Source of the DNA: Trachythela sp. YZ-2020
Taxonomy: Eukaryota > Cnidaria > Anthozoa > Malacalcyonacea > Clavulariidae
Length of the DNA: 64,000 bases
Reading direction: 5' to 3'
NCBI GenBank assembly: GCA_016169945.1
Contig: JADLSH010000395.1
Span: 4,616,001-4,680,000 of the forward strand
Made by a program: the position numbers and the translations under genes. Below the pieces are notes generated by a model. The model was not told where the DNA came from and searched no databases. It saw only the letters and a program-made list of their open reading frames with translations. Shown here one piece after another: positions 35,083-46,409 of this stretch; the stretch's first letter is position 1; each line of letters opens with the position of its first letter.

Positions 35083-35539
35083 CATTTAGTAAGTTCTGTT
35101 CTGAACACACTTCGTGATTTCATTTATGTATTGTGTGCGCGGCTACTTGTATATAGCCTGCGCACAGACGCATTAATTTAATGGAGTTATGTCCGTAGGC
35201 TAAATGTACGTTTACACATGACTGCTGATTGTCGGGTCGATTTTTAATTATCGAAATTATTGATCTCTTCGAGTTATGTTTGATATTCAAAATTTCTCAC
35301 CTCACCTACGGTATTTTTTCAATTTAGGGAATAACCAAAATATATGATGAATAAGCGTTTATCATAATGTGGTAGAAAGATAAATTTGACAATTTTGTAT
35401 TAACCTAAAATAATGGAATTAAAGTCGTAAATTTATGATTACTCAGACGTCCGGTAATGGTACGTTTCAACTTCTGTATGTTATCTATGGGAATAGTATC
35501 TCACTTTATGTAACAACATTCTTCAGCATTCCCATTCTT

Positions 35540-35690
35540 CACTTTCTTTCGTGTCTTTACAAAATGACATAGTGTTTGTTAATAACCTCGTTAATGACAA
35601 CTTCAAGTCACAAGATTTCAAATCCCCGTTATCTTTCTACAAGAACATAAAGTACAGTACGTTGATGAAGATAGCCCACATTCAAGAACA
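35540..35690 (-). pseudogene. Decayed duplicate of the SETD3 last exon
   Basis: Clearly similar to 60250-60400, the last SETD3 exon and adjoining intron. Shared blocks include TCTTTACAAAATGA and AAGATTTCAAA. It keeps a deletion in the middle, and similarity runs past the splice acceptor into intron sequence, so it arose by DNA duplication and not from an mRNA. It lies 460 bp beyond the SLC38A9 stop. Around it (35083-37950) I see no gene. A CCAAT plus TATATAAGG pair at about 36759-36826 is promoter-like but has no gene assigned. Confidence 0.6.
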
Positions 35691-37674
35691 TGTACTACCT
35701 CTGCATGGTATAGTGAGTTCTGTAAAACATCAGATCATTTTAGAGTAGCCCACATTTAGGAACGTGTACTGCAACATGCTTAACTTAGCAGTGAGCACCA
35801 TTACGATCAATACCAAGACATAACAGTTTCAAAAGATTAAACTTTACTGGACAGTCAAAATAAGAGTGCATGCAAATAATACCTCACTAGGTATACAATT
35901 TTAGTTCAAGAATGTTAGCAACAGCTACTTGTTAAAAGCTCTTTGTGGAAACTCAGATACCACAAGAATAAATATATATATGTACATAAGGTTTGACACA
36001 CATGACTAAGAGAAACAAATGGAATCTAAAGGTAGAATATATCACGACAGTATTTCCGTCCTATAACAATTTGGCCAACTGTCGCACGCTGTTAAACCGA
36101 CTTCGCCTTGATCGACTTCTTTTTCGGGAAAGAATTAAGGACAGACTACGGACGACATTTTAAATCCACTGATCATGCTTGTTCCCAGTTGTTGGCAAGT
36201 TTCTAAGAAGTTGTTATTATCTCCAATCAAGCTTGACCAAAGACGTTGTGGAGAGGGGGAGGGGGGGGTTGAATAACGCTCTATTGATTTTCCCATCATC
36301 AAAGATATTTGGGGCCATGTTTTCCTTTAGAAAACGTATTTCATGGATTACATCTGGATTCAGCTGGGTTACATCTTTTAGTGTTGAACATTTAAATAGC
36401 ATTGTCAATCACATTCGGTTCTTAAATACGTTAGATGGGATCCGCAACGTTCTCTCCCTGGAAAAGTTTGAAATGTACGATCTCAGGAATGGCAAATGCC
36501 TGTATTCTAGAATGACAGTAACATCTATGACTATGCATATGTTATGAATGTTTTTATTTATTTATACGCGAGGTACGGAATAGTTACAAGTTTATTCTAA
36601 ATATTCTAATTTGTTTTGAAAGTTTTCTTCGTTTCTTCTTCAGTTGGTCTTGTCTTTGAGCTTCAGCCTCACTCTTCTTTCGGTTACTATGCGTCCACTG
36701 CCTAGCGGTTCAGAGGATCTTTGTTCACGTGAACTGGCAAGTGGGATGATTCAAGATTAGCCAATCAGCGTTGGAAACATGTAATAGAGGACCCTCGTTC
36801 CAGCTCTCTTCCTTTGTTTATATAAGGCGTTGTCAAGTAACCCAAGTCGTCTCAATGCTCGATTTAACTATTTAAATAGTTTTCAAAACTTAATTTCCTC
36901 TATGTAATCTTATAGTAAAATTTGATATGAATAAGGTGCGATGTTTGTTCTGATTTTGCTAGTTTTAAGAAGAATTTAGCGAATGAATATTTCGATGACG
37001 TCAAATTTTGAATTACCTAACCGAGTATAATTTGCCTTAAGATAATTCATTACTAAGCCCTTAGTGGAGCTTAGATTGTACACGTGAAACTTAGGTCAAT
37101 GTTCTATTTATATCTTGAATCATAATCATATGCTCTTTTTACACAAAGCTGCTCACAAGATAAATTTGTGGGAAAATTGTTTATCAAACTTTGACATTTT
37201 CACACGGCAACAATTCATTATATCTTCCATGTTATCCTAAATAATGTTTGCCTGTTGAGCGTTCATCTCACCTGTCGACCAAGCAAACAAATGTATTTCT
37301 TTTATAATCAATTCTTAACATTTACGATTCTATTTCATGCATAAAAATAGATTTAACCTAAAATTTTGGTTTAGTACAAGCCGTTCCGTAACACATATTT
37401 CACCTTTTTTATTTGGGGGCCCCTTTAGCCGGGGCAAATTGCCCGCCCCTTTGCTCCAGGCGCCCCTGAGCTTGACGACAGTATTAGAGTTGTTACAAGT
37501 CGTAACAAGGTTGTGGTTGTCAACGTTGTGGAAACTTGTTTTAATATATAGACGATATCAGATTTGTTGGAAAACCTTGTAACAAGTCTGATACTGTCAT
37601 GATTCGTATTACAAGATGATAATAACTTAGAGTTTTAAAGTTATTTCGTTCACGGCAACCAGGCTTAATATCAT

Positions 37675-37870
37675 TCATGGTTTCGCTCTCCACTCTGGTT
37701 TAAGTAAATAAATGCGAAGCCTGGTCAAATTACTTTGGACTATATCAGCTAGATTATGTTCTTTAGTCTAAACATATTATAACAGCGTAAATGCAATTCG
37801 ACCGGGATTTGCATTCATTTATTTAAACCAGAGTAGCGAGTGAAAACGTGAATTATAACTTAGAGTTTGA
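37675..37870. repeat. Foldback repeat
   Basis: The arms CTCTGGTTTAAGTAAATAAATG (20-base core) and CATTTATTTAAACCAGAG are reverse complements about 120 bp apart, with further pairing outside. A non-coding MITE-like element. Confidence 0.55.
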
Positions 37871-38144
37871 TATCATCCTCATAATGACAATTTGCAGTAA
37901 GGTTGTGGTTGTAAACCTTGTAGCAAACCTGACGCAATAAGCGTGATATAAGCGTGGATACCTTGAGGTAAGCGAAACCTATATTTGCTCTCTCTATATA
38001 ATTATATGATATCCAGCACTCTTTGGCATTTCGTGAACCAAAACACGCTCATATATATTTGCACCCATATACCGGTTGTGCACTCTTGTTTACGTAACCT
38101 TTTTTACCTTAAAATGAGACAATTCGATTTGACTATTCATTGAA

Positions 38145-38960
38145 AAACATCCCTATACCATCACAGGATGCATATTTGAAAAATTTGATTGAAAGAGTGG
38201 AAAGTGTAGTAAAGCGCATGAGATGGAAGGCTTCTTTTTTCCTAAAAGGCGACAAAAATTCAACCAAAATGACCCTAATTTCGGACTACCTTCGGACTGC
38301 ATGACAACATTACAAAAACATAAACACGGATCAAAGGGCAACATAGATAAGATTAACAATGAACTAAAACGCATTTCGAGCAAACTAGAAATTGGCGACC
38401 GAATGAGCAGATGAAAAACGCGAAGCTTTCATTTCACTAAAAGATCATAAAGACAATTTTGAAAACAATCCAAAATGTAAACTAACTAACCCGGCTAAAA
38501 GTAAATCCAGAAAATCAGTAAAACAATTACGCAAAAAGTAATCGAATGGTTTGATAACATAAAAGAAAAAAGCAAGCACACCTTTATCTCGTTTGACATT
38601 GTTGATTTCTATCCATCAATTTCGGAAAATTTACTCGACCAAGCAATATCTTGGGCGTCAAATTTGACAACTATTTCTAAAGACGAAATTTCAATTCTAA
38701 AAAATGCTAGAAAATCATTCCTTTCAACGACGGAAAAGGCCTTGGATAAAAAGAGGCAGCAACAGTCTATTTGACGTTACCATGGGTAGCTATGACGGTG
38801 CTGAAGTTTGCGAACTTGTAGGCCTTTTCATTTTAAAACACATGCAGGAAAAAAGTTTGGCAAAGAAAATATTGGCCTGCAGTATAGAGACGACGGATTG
38901 GCAATCATAAAAGGCAAGTCAGCACGTTTAGCAGATAAAACTCCACAAGTTTTACCTATA
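38145..38960 (+). pseudogene. Penelope-like reverse transcriptase fragment
   Basis: Fragments of a Penelope-type RT in shifting frames: an N-terminal block with LIERVESVVKRMRWKA, then REAFISLKDHKDNFENN, the catalytic-region [37 protein letters not shown], and the [11 protein letters not shown] active-site block in another frame. An internal deletion and at least two frame changes make it non-functional. It stops abruptly where the 282-bp ribozyme array begins. It lacks the GIY-YIG endonuclease that normally follows; a separate - strand endonuclease relic lies at 40691-41996. Confidence 0.8.
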
Positions 38961-39141
38961 GCTATAATGCAAAAGCTATAATGCAAAAGCTCACTTCCCT
39001 TGTGGTCGTTTGAGCACTCTAGCCCCAAGACACTTCACGCATGTCTGGATGCGCATGTGTCTGAGTATTGTACCACATGCGCTTGGTGAGGGCAAGAGTA
39101 TGGTGTATAAATACGAAGTCACTCGCATCTAGACTGCGTTA

Positions 39142-39194
39142 CAAGCTGCACTGACGAGCCGTTGAACGGCGAAACATGCATGTCTGCAGATTTG
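39142..39194 (+). ncRNA. Hammerhead ribozyme, copy 1
   Basis: Type I fold. Stem I is CTGCA/TGCAG, extended by CAA/TTG. The core CTGACGA is followed by stem II GCCG-TTGAA-CGGC and the core GAAA. Stem III is short, ACATG/CATGT (3 bp with a TGCA loop, or 5 bp in a dimer). The cleavage site is GTC, after C39184. Confidence 0.88.
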
Positions 39195-39423
39195 ACTATA
39201 TATGCTCCTTCACTTTGTGTTGTTGAGCACTCTGTGAGGTTAATTGGTGGCTATAAGCTATAATGCAAAAGCTCACTTCCCTTGTGGTCGTTTGAGCACT
39301 CTAGCCCCAAGACACTTCACGCATGTCTGGATGCGCATGTGTCTGAGTATTGTACCACATGCGCTTGGTGAGGGCAAGAGTATGGTGTATAAATACGAAG
39401 TCACTCGCATCTAGACTGCGTTA

Positions 39424-39476
39424 CAAGTTGCACTGACGAGCCGTTGAACGGCGAAACATGCATGTCTGCAGATTTG
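39424..39476 (+). ncRNA. Hammerhead ribozyme, copy 2
   Basis: Same fold as copy 1. One stem I change, CTGCA to TTGCA, leaves a G-U pair, so the structure is kept. Cleavage after C39466. Confidence 0.87.
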
Positions 39477-39704
39477 ACTATATATGCTCCTTCACTTTGT
39501 GTTGTTGAGCACTCTGTGAGGTTAATTGGTGGCTATAAGCTATAATGCAAAAGCTCACTTCCCTTGTGGTCGTTTGAGCACTCAGGCCCAAGACACTTCA
39601 CGCATGTCTGGATGCGCATGTGTCTGAGTATTGTACCACATGCGCTTGGTGAGGGCAAGAGTATGGTGTATAAATACGAAGTCACTCGCATCTAGACTGC
39701 GTTA

Positions 39705-39757
39705 CAAGCTGCACTGACGAGCCGTTGAACGGCGAAACATGCATGTCTGCAGATTTG
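39705..39757 (+). ncRNA. Hammerhead ribozyme, copy 3
   Basis: Identical in the ribozyme region to copy 1. Cleavage after C39747. Confidence 0.88.
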
Positions 39758-39986
39758 ACTATATATGCTCCTTCACTTTGTGTTGTTGAGCACTCTGTGA
39801 GGTTAATTGGTGGCTATAAGCTATAATGCAAAAGCTCACTTCCCTTGTGGTCGTTTGAGCACTCTAGCCCCAAGACACTTCACGCATGTCTGGATGCGCA
39901 TGTGTCTGAGTATTGTACCACATGCGCTTGGTGAGGGCAAGAGTATGGTGTATAAATACAAAGTCACTCGCATCTAGACTGCGTTA

Positions 39987-40039
39987 CAAGCTGCACTGAC
40001 GAGCCGTTGAACGGCGAAACATGCATGTCTGCAGATTTG
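39987..40039 (+). ncRNA. Hammerhead ribozyme, copy 4
   Basis: Identical in the ribozyme region to copy 1. The unit is cut off just after stem I by an (AT)n run. Cleavage after C40029. Confidence 0.87.
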
Positions 40040-40690
40040 ACTATATATATATATATATATATATAAAAGATTCTTTTACAGATGAAACAGCCTGTTGCAG
40101 ACAAGTTTTGAGGTAAGCGAAAATCTATATGTAATATATACAAACCGCGCGAGAGGACTTTATCTGATTTAAAACGTCGAGGCGCAGCCGAGTGTTTTAG
40201 ATCTGATAAAGGCCGAACTGCAAGGTTTGTATATGACTTCTAAAATGACTCGTTTTGTACGCTCACTGGCGTTAGAATTTTGAATATTGATGTTATCTAC
40301 GCTGTAAAAATTGAAGGAGAAAATTTGAGCAAGTTTATCAAATATATAGATCCGCTACGGGTCATGAGTTTCCTTTGTATTTTGCCTATGAATAATTAAT
40401 GAATTTTAGATGTAATATATATATATATATATATATATGAGCGTGTTTTGGTTCACGAAATCCAAAGAGTGCTCGATATCATATAGATAGAGCAAATATA
40501 GTTTTCGCCTGTTTCATGCAATAAGCGATCATCAAGTGGCGAGGGATTTCGAAAAGATTTTCCATTCTTAAATAGTATTGGTCGAAACGTGGACGTGTGG
40601 GCGTTCAAACATTCCATGCATCCTTTACTTCTGTAGATTTTTATGTTAAATCTGCTTGTGTGTCTGCATGTTGAAACTATTTCCGATCTT

Positions 40691-41996
40691 TTAGTTCAGT
40701 AAAAATTGATTGTCTTCTTTCATGATACATAGTTTTTCTTTCAAACATAAGGGACCGGTCATAAAGTATGTGTACTGGGGGGTGGAGGGTATTCCAAAAT
40801 CCTACCATAAAATTTGGCACCCCCCCGAAAAGCGTCGGAAAATATTTAATACCCCCCTCAAAGGGGATGAAATGTTTCGTAACCCCCCCCCCCCGATCCA
40901 ACCAATCACCCTCCCCTCAAAAAAACATGAAACAAATATAAATGCCAAGAACATAATCTGTTGCAAATTGTTATTGTTAATCCAAATTTTGAGCATTGAC
41001 ATATATTTAATAGTGCTCTTTTACACCACATGTATCCAATCCGTACTTTTGTATGCTTGCCAGTATTCCATTTATCTACGTACCTAATTAATAATAGAGT
41101 CAAAAGAGGTCCCGGCCATGCTCATTATTTATGGATATATCAACAGAACGTCGTGACGTATTTCATATCTTTTTTAATATTTAAATCATTCTAAACGAGT
41201 AGGCATTCTTACGTAAATTACGTAATCAAAGACTGTTCAGGTTGCAGCAGAGATGTCAAACTAACAGGTTCCGATCTAGTTACTTTCCGATAAATGCTAC
41301 TGTGCTACATTGCAATTTAATTATTATAAGAACATACACTCAATTTTATTAAAGTATTAAAGTTTGTAGTTTTAATCATAGACATAGTATTAAACTCATT
41401 TTTTGTTCGTACCCCACAAATGTCGTAACTCGTCTCATACCCCCCCAAAGGTTAGATAATTTGTTTCGTACCCCCCAACTTACCCTCCACCCCCCCAGTA
41501 CACATACTTTATGACCGGTCCCTAAATTGCATCTTTTGATCCTCCGGAATAGGAAATTGCTTGCTTTATGATTGACCACGTTATGGTGAAATCTTGTTTG
41601 TTTTCTTTCAATTTCCAAATATATTTCTAAAGTTCGGTGTCATTTGCGTATTTTTTGTGTTGAAAAGATTTAATGTGGTTACGGTGTCGCTCTTTAAATG
41701 TGCTTGCAGTCATGCCAACGTAGTGTTTAGAGTTGTTCGTGTTGCTTGTGGTAACAGTTGCCCTGTATCAGTATATGTTCGCCTCTCTGCAATTGCAACT
41801 GATTGCGTCATTGCTAAGTGTCTGTGGCTGGTTTTTCCTAATTATGCGTGCGTTGTGCCTAGTGATTATGGACTTGACATTGTTCATGCAACTATGTACG
41901 GTAGTTTGTGGTTAGGTGGAAAATGCTTGTCAATTAAGCTGAGGAAATTGCGTCCTACATTGGTTCTGACACTCTTACTAAATGGAGGACAAACGT
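40691..41996 (-). pseudogene. Penelope-like GIY-YIG endonuclease relic, split by a MITE
   Basis: The - strand reads [28 protein letters not shown], then the endonuclease signature HYVGMTASTFKERHRNHIKS and KENKQDFTITWSIIKQAISY, ending in a Cys/Lys-rich tail with a stop at 40691. Two frame changes and an internal stop make it inactive. A 772-bp MITE (40751-41522) interrupts the tail. The apparent + strand frame at 41594-41998 is its shadow. Confidence 0.75.
40751..41522. mobile_element. PIF/Harbinger-like MITE, 772 bp
   Basis: About 40-bp terminal inverted repeats starting GGGACCGGTCATAAAGTATG, flanked by the 3-bp duplication TAA (40748-40750 and 41523-41525). TWA duplications are typical of PIF/Harbinger. 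The reading frame of the host endonuclease relic continues in phase across the element if one TAA is counted, which independently confirms the borders. No transposase inside. Confidence 0.82.
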
Positions 41997-42082
41997 GAGT
42001 TGTTTGGATCAGTTGGCGTTTCCGTCTTTTTCGTTTGGTAACAAATGAACTTGCCATCTTTGACCATGTCGGGAAACATATT

Positions 42083-42705
42083 ATATTTATTTATTTATTA
42101 AGTTTCGCCATAATTGTTAATAATACACAATATAATATACATATTTCAAATTCTAAAGTTATACATAAGAGTCACATGGCAGGGTAACCGCAACAGCTAT
42201 CGGCAATTGCAGCGGTCCCAAGTAGTAGAAAATAAGAATAACAAAGTTATAATCTAAAATATACATTTGGAATTATTGATATTATTATTTGTTAGTGTTG
42301 GTGCCGGTTATTAGTTACAATTAGTTACAACAGCGCACCTCATTAAGTAGATGACGTGCTACATTGCATTTGCAACAAATTGATTTCCATGTCCGAGGGT
42401 CTTCTATGTCGTATTTTAATTGTGAAGCGGAGTGGTAGTAAAGCAGTAGGAGACTCTTAAATTTGGTCAGAGATAATTCCTTATTTCTCAGTTCGTAAGG
42501 TAAACTGTTCCAAATTCGGCAAGTTCTGGTAATAAAGGATCGTTGAAATGTACGTGTTCTGCATTTGTGAGGGCGAAAATGTAGTAAGTCTGGATCCGAG
42601 GTAATCCTGGTCGTACGGTTTGTTATGTATTGGGTTGGGAGGATATCGGGGTTAATTTTGATTAGTTTATTATGGCTTTGAAAAAGAAGATCAGGTCAAG
42701 GTATT
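42083..42705 (-). mobile_element. LINE 3' fragment
   Basis: About 110 codons of the C-terminus of a non-LTR retrotransposon ORF2: FRPHKCRTRTFQRSF, then CRIWNSLPYELRNKELSLTK and YDIEDPRTWKSICCKCN, with a stop near 42310. A 3' UTR and an (AAAT)n tail at 42087-42101 follow. It is 5'-truncated near 42705 with one frame change. Similar tails are common in cnidarian LINEs. Confidence 0.75.
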
Positions 42706-45700
42706 CGTGCCAATAACCCAACTCGTTCTTTTTAGCAAGTTATAACCCAACTAAGTTATAACCCAACTCGTTCTTTTTAGCACTTTAAAGGGAAGCATGT
42801 ATAGTGTGTATACACTGATCTGCGCTCGGATCTGCGTGTTTACAATACGAATATACGATCTATCAAAGCATATCGGATTACTTCGTACTGGTTGACTTTC
42901 CATATTCTCGAAATGACGTCAAAAGGTTAGAGTTTGGGTTAAGATTAAATTAAGATTAGGATAGGGATTATTGTATTTAAATTAAATTTGTTGATATGAA
43001 AATTACCCCAAAAAATCACATAGGCGTTATATTGTTCAACTGACCTAAAGATTAACTACAGGATGAAGTTTTTCCGCTGTGCAACTCGCGAACGAAGACG
43101 AAAATTTTACTGTCGTCAGCTAGATCAAGTTTGTTACAGGATAATAAACAACTGGTTACAAACAGTGCGATCCTGATATCGGCCTGAACATTCCAAACAT
43201 ATGAATATTCCATCCCATATTCCAATATTTATACCTTTGGGTAGAAACAAATTCTGCATGCGCGCAACAACTGAAAACACCATCACCACGTCGAAACATT
43301 CCAGTTGACCTCAGTAGTTTCAATTCGGCAACAGAACCACTTCTTCAACACCAAGAATCCGCTGGTAGCAGCGCTCGAATTGTCAATATTATAATGATAA
43401 TGTTAATGAAGCAGTCCGTACTGACATTAAACAGTCTCGACAACGTACGAGGAAATACAAGTATACAACCACCCAAATATCAGCCATCGTCATACATCTC
43501 AGCATAATAATAATATGCTGTTTGGAAGTATAAAAACCTGTTACACGATCCGATTTATCGGACCGATTCTTCTCCTGACGTATGTGATTTCACACAATAC
43601 AGTTTAGCGCGAGTATCGATTTGTTATTTGGATTGATTGATCTACGAGTTCATGAGAAAATACTCGATCACTAATAGATTTTGATATACAGGGTGTATAA
43701 AAAAAAGGTAATCCAACTTTGACTGGTTGCTGTGCTTCAAATACTGGGTTAACGAAAGAACAACTCTTTAGCTTTCCAATGATGCTTTTCGTGTTTCATT
43801 ACGGCCAAAATTGACCGAGTACTCGTCTGGTTAAAATTGTGAGAGCGCAAAGCTTCACAAAGCTAAGACTGACTGGTTTAGGAATATTTACAAGGTATTT
43901 TATAGACGAGTTAGTAATATAAAGGCGAGGCGGAAAAGCAATTAAGATTAGTGTCAAGAGGAAATTTAAAGATGTTATTTGCGGTATAAAAGATTAAATC
44001 TGGGAGAGTCCACTTCCTAAGTTTGAAGTGAAATTAGCATATTGTACGCAAATAATAATCGCGTGGGCGGCACTACAACTTACAGCAACAACTACACTTT
44101 TCACCAGGTATGAGGTATATATATATATATTGATTAACCACATACAGTTAATTAACTATTAAAAACCAATACCAGCCGACATATATAATGCCTGAAACAT
44201 AATCCGAAGATTAACATCTTGAAACCCAAGATATGAGTTAAAACAAGACAAGAATGAGTTCGTGCCATTTCGATTTTATTGCAAAACATCATCAGACTAA
44301 CTAAAGTTACAATATATATACACAAGGAACAAGGAATGTTGTTCGTGCGAACACAAATCATTGCTGCAAGCGACAAGCGTTTTTATGAAAAGCAGTGATT
44401 TATTGAAAAATAACACTATTTACCTTGATCACTTGGTGGACCAATAAAGTTTTAAATTCAACGGCAAAGACGACACTAAAACTAATTTTATCGATAAAGA
44501 GCCATATTTAATACGCACGAGTAGTAAAAGTTTTCAATTCAACTCGCAAACGGCTGAAAAGACTTCACTTTTGGCGCGAATATCCCATAATTCATTGTGA
44601 CCTGTTGTTACTTACCAATAAACATTTAGTCAAACTGACCAAAAAAGATTAAATTAAACAATATTTATTTGGGAGCCATTTTCCCGCGCGCTGCCAATTT
44701 ACAGCAACCAATTTGGCAATTTTAAAATGGTTAAAAATAGTGAATAATAAACATTGGTTGAAGCTACCAATTGAGTTTGAAAGGTAACCGAAAAATAAAT
44801 TGTTAGTATTAACAGAATTTTTTTACAATGTGTATTAAATTGCAAGTGAAGTTTTTGCAGACAATTCTTGATTCCAAGTTTTGGTTTCTTTTTTCTTCAA
44901 CCTCGGTTTATTTGACTTTACCTTCTAGTTCGTGTGACTCTTTGCTCGATACTTGTAGATCATCGGACGCCTCTTTTACTGTATTTCGAGCTCAACTTAC
45001 TCATAGCTTCATTCATTTGCAACTGCCAGCCGATGCAGCAGTGAACCATGCAAACACCAAAACGTCGATCATGCATTACAATTACAAGGGGCGTAACTTG
45101 CCTGACGAAATGGCATGGTCAGGACACAACGTAAAGAGGCCGGAAAAAAGCTAAAAACGTTTATGGGGCCTTTATGCCACTCGCGGGAAGACATAAGGAA
45201 CTGAAGGCACAATGCCATTAGGAGGGTGCATGCTCCCCGAGAAAATTTTGAAATGTAGAGTCTCTATAACGCCATTTTATGCACTTTGGGGAAGATTTTA
45301 TAGAATTCTGATGGTCAGAAAATGTTGAATGTTAGATCAGCAAATGTTTAAAATTGCCCAAACTGGATCTTGAAGGCTTTTTGTTCTTACTGAACATGAT
45401 TTGAATGTATTTTTGCCAGACCAACATGGCAAAATTTGCCCTACAAAATTGCAATTGTTAAACATTGGGGGGTGACTCACCCCCTCCCCCCTAACCCCCC
45501 ACTAGTTACGCCCCTGTGTAAACGACAAGTAAAATATTTCGACAATAAAACAGTTTGCTAGTTAATCCTCGTGGGTATATAATCATATTCTAAGACGATT
45601 CTATCTATTTCCCGGGACTCTATAACCCATAGAGTACTCGAGGTCATTCTCTATCCCTAACTTAATTTATGACAACAGGAAATGAAAATGACGGAAATAT

Positions 45701-45821
45701 AAATATTTATCATTTGTCTGCATATAAACCAACTGAGAGGTTATAATCCACAATTTAGTCCAAGGAGGTATACCACGAAGGCAGATATCTTAAAAATAGA
45801 GTAAAAAATCTCAAAACGAAA
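42706..45821. other. Intergenic repeat-rich DNA, no gene seen
   Basis: At 43686-43730 there is a one-ended copy of the small TIR element at 59850-60009 (TACAGGGTGTAT...GGTAATCCAACTTT). Near 45086 and 45505 lie CAAGGGGCGTAACT and AGTTACGCCCCTG, degenerate hAT-like ends without a target duplication. No supported coding sequence. Confidence 0.55.
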
Positions 45822-46400
45822 ATGAAAATCAACTATCTGCTACTTGTGTGTTTGTTAACAGGCTTCGTCTCTCTGTGCTATTCCTGCGGAGGACGTGGTG
45901 GAAACGGTGGCAATGGTCATAGCGCAGGTCCAAATGGTAAAGGGGGAAACGGAGGAAACGGAGGAAACGGAGGAAAAGGATTTCTATATGGTCATGGGGG
46001 TCACGGAGGACATGGTGGCGATGCTGGCGAAGGAGGGACTCCCGGTAAAGGTGGAAAAGGAGGGAAAGGCGGCCAATTTGGGAAAGATGGAATGGATGGG
46101 AGAGATGGCAAAATTATTCCGGGGAAAAAACGTGAAATCGAACGTCTTCTTATATCACTACAAAACAATAACTCTCTCGTTAAAAGAACCTTCATGCCGA
46201 AATTCAATATCGCCAATGAAATACAGGATGGAAAGATTACTCGTGAAGAATTCGCTAATATCCTCAAGCGTCCCGATTTGGAGAAATACCTGTTCTGGAG
46301 GCTTGACGTAAACTCTGATGGAGCCATAACTTGTCATGAAATCAAAGCCAGAAAATTGTTGCATCTGGTTGATGGATGCATGCTAGTGCCTCGAAAATAG
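45822..46400 (+). CDS. Secreted glycine-rich protein with C-terminal EF-hand
   Basis: 192 aa, single exon. A signal peptide (1-21, cut near CYS-C) precedes a Gly-rich domain (23-100) made of GGNGG, GGHGG and GKGGKG repeats. A C-terminal helical domain follows. The last EF-hand loop DVNSDGAITCHE (162-173) has Asp/Asn/Asp/Gly/Ile/Glu at all canonical positions, and an earlier degenerate loop lies at IQDGKITREEF. A TATA-like CATATAAACC is at about 45721 and a polyadenylation signal AATAAA at 46404. Probably a secreted calcium-binding matrix, mucus or skeletal protein. The family is not named with confidence. Confidence 0.75.
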   Translation: MKINYLLLVCLLTGFVSLCYSCGGRGGNGGNGHSAGPNGKGGNGGNGGNGGKGFLYGHGGHGGHGGDAGEGGTPGKGGKGGKGGQFGKDGMDGRDGKIIPGKKREIERLLISLQNNNSLVKRTFMPKFNIANEIQDGKITREEFANILKRPDLEKYLFWRLDVNSDGAITCHEIKARKLLHLVDGCMLVPRK

Positions 46401-46409
46401 AACTAATAA

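Larger units (their letters stand above)
38975..40046 (+). mobile_element. Retrozyme-like tandem array, 282-bp unit, about 3.8 copies
   Basis: Four near-identical units (period 282, 281, 282), each containing a type I hammerhead ribozyme and a TATAAATA motif about 38 bp before the ribozyme core (first at 39106-39113). Cleavage after C39184, C39466, C39747 and C40029 would release monomers of 282, 281 and 282 nt. Tandem hammerhead units of this size are the hallmark of metazoan retrozymes, which yield small circular RNAs and are thought to depend on Penelope-like elements. The array abuts a Penelope RT relic and ends in an (AT)n tract. Confidence 0.85.

Noticed and set aside
38975..40046. CRISPR-like array
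   Set aside because: The whole 282-bp unit is repeated with no variable spacers, and the genome is eukaryotic.
41594..41998. 134-codon + strand frame
   Set aside because: The opposite strand carries a recognisable GIY-YIG endonuclease relic; this frame is its shadow.
45086..45508. hAT-like MITE
   Set aside because: The ends are similar (CAAGGGGCG / CGCCCCTG) but there is no target duplication and the left end is degenerate.
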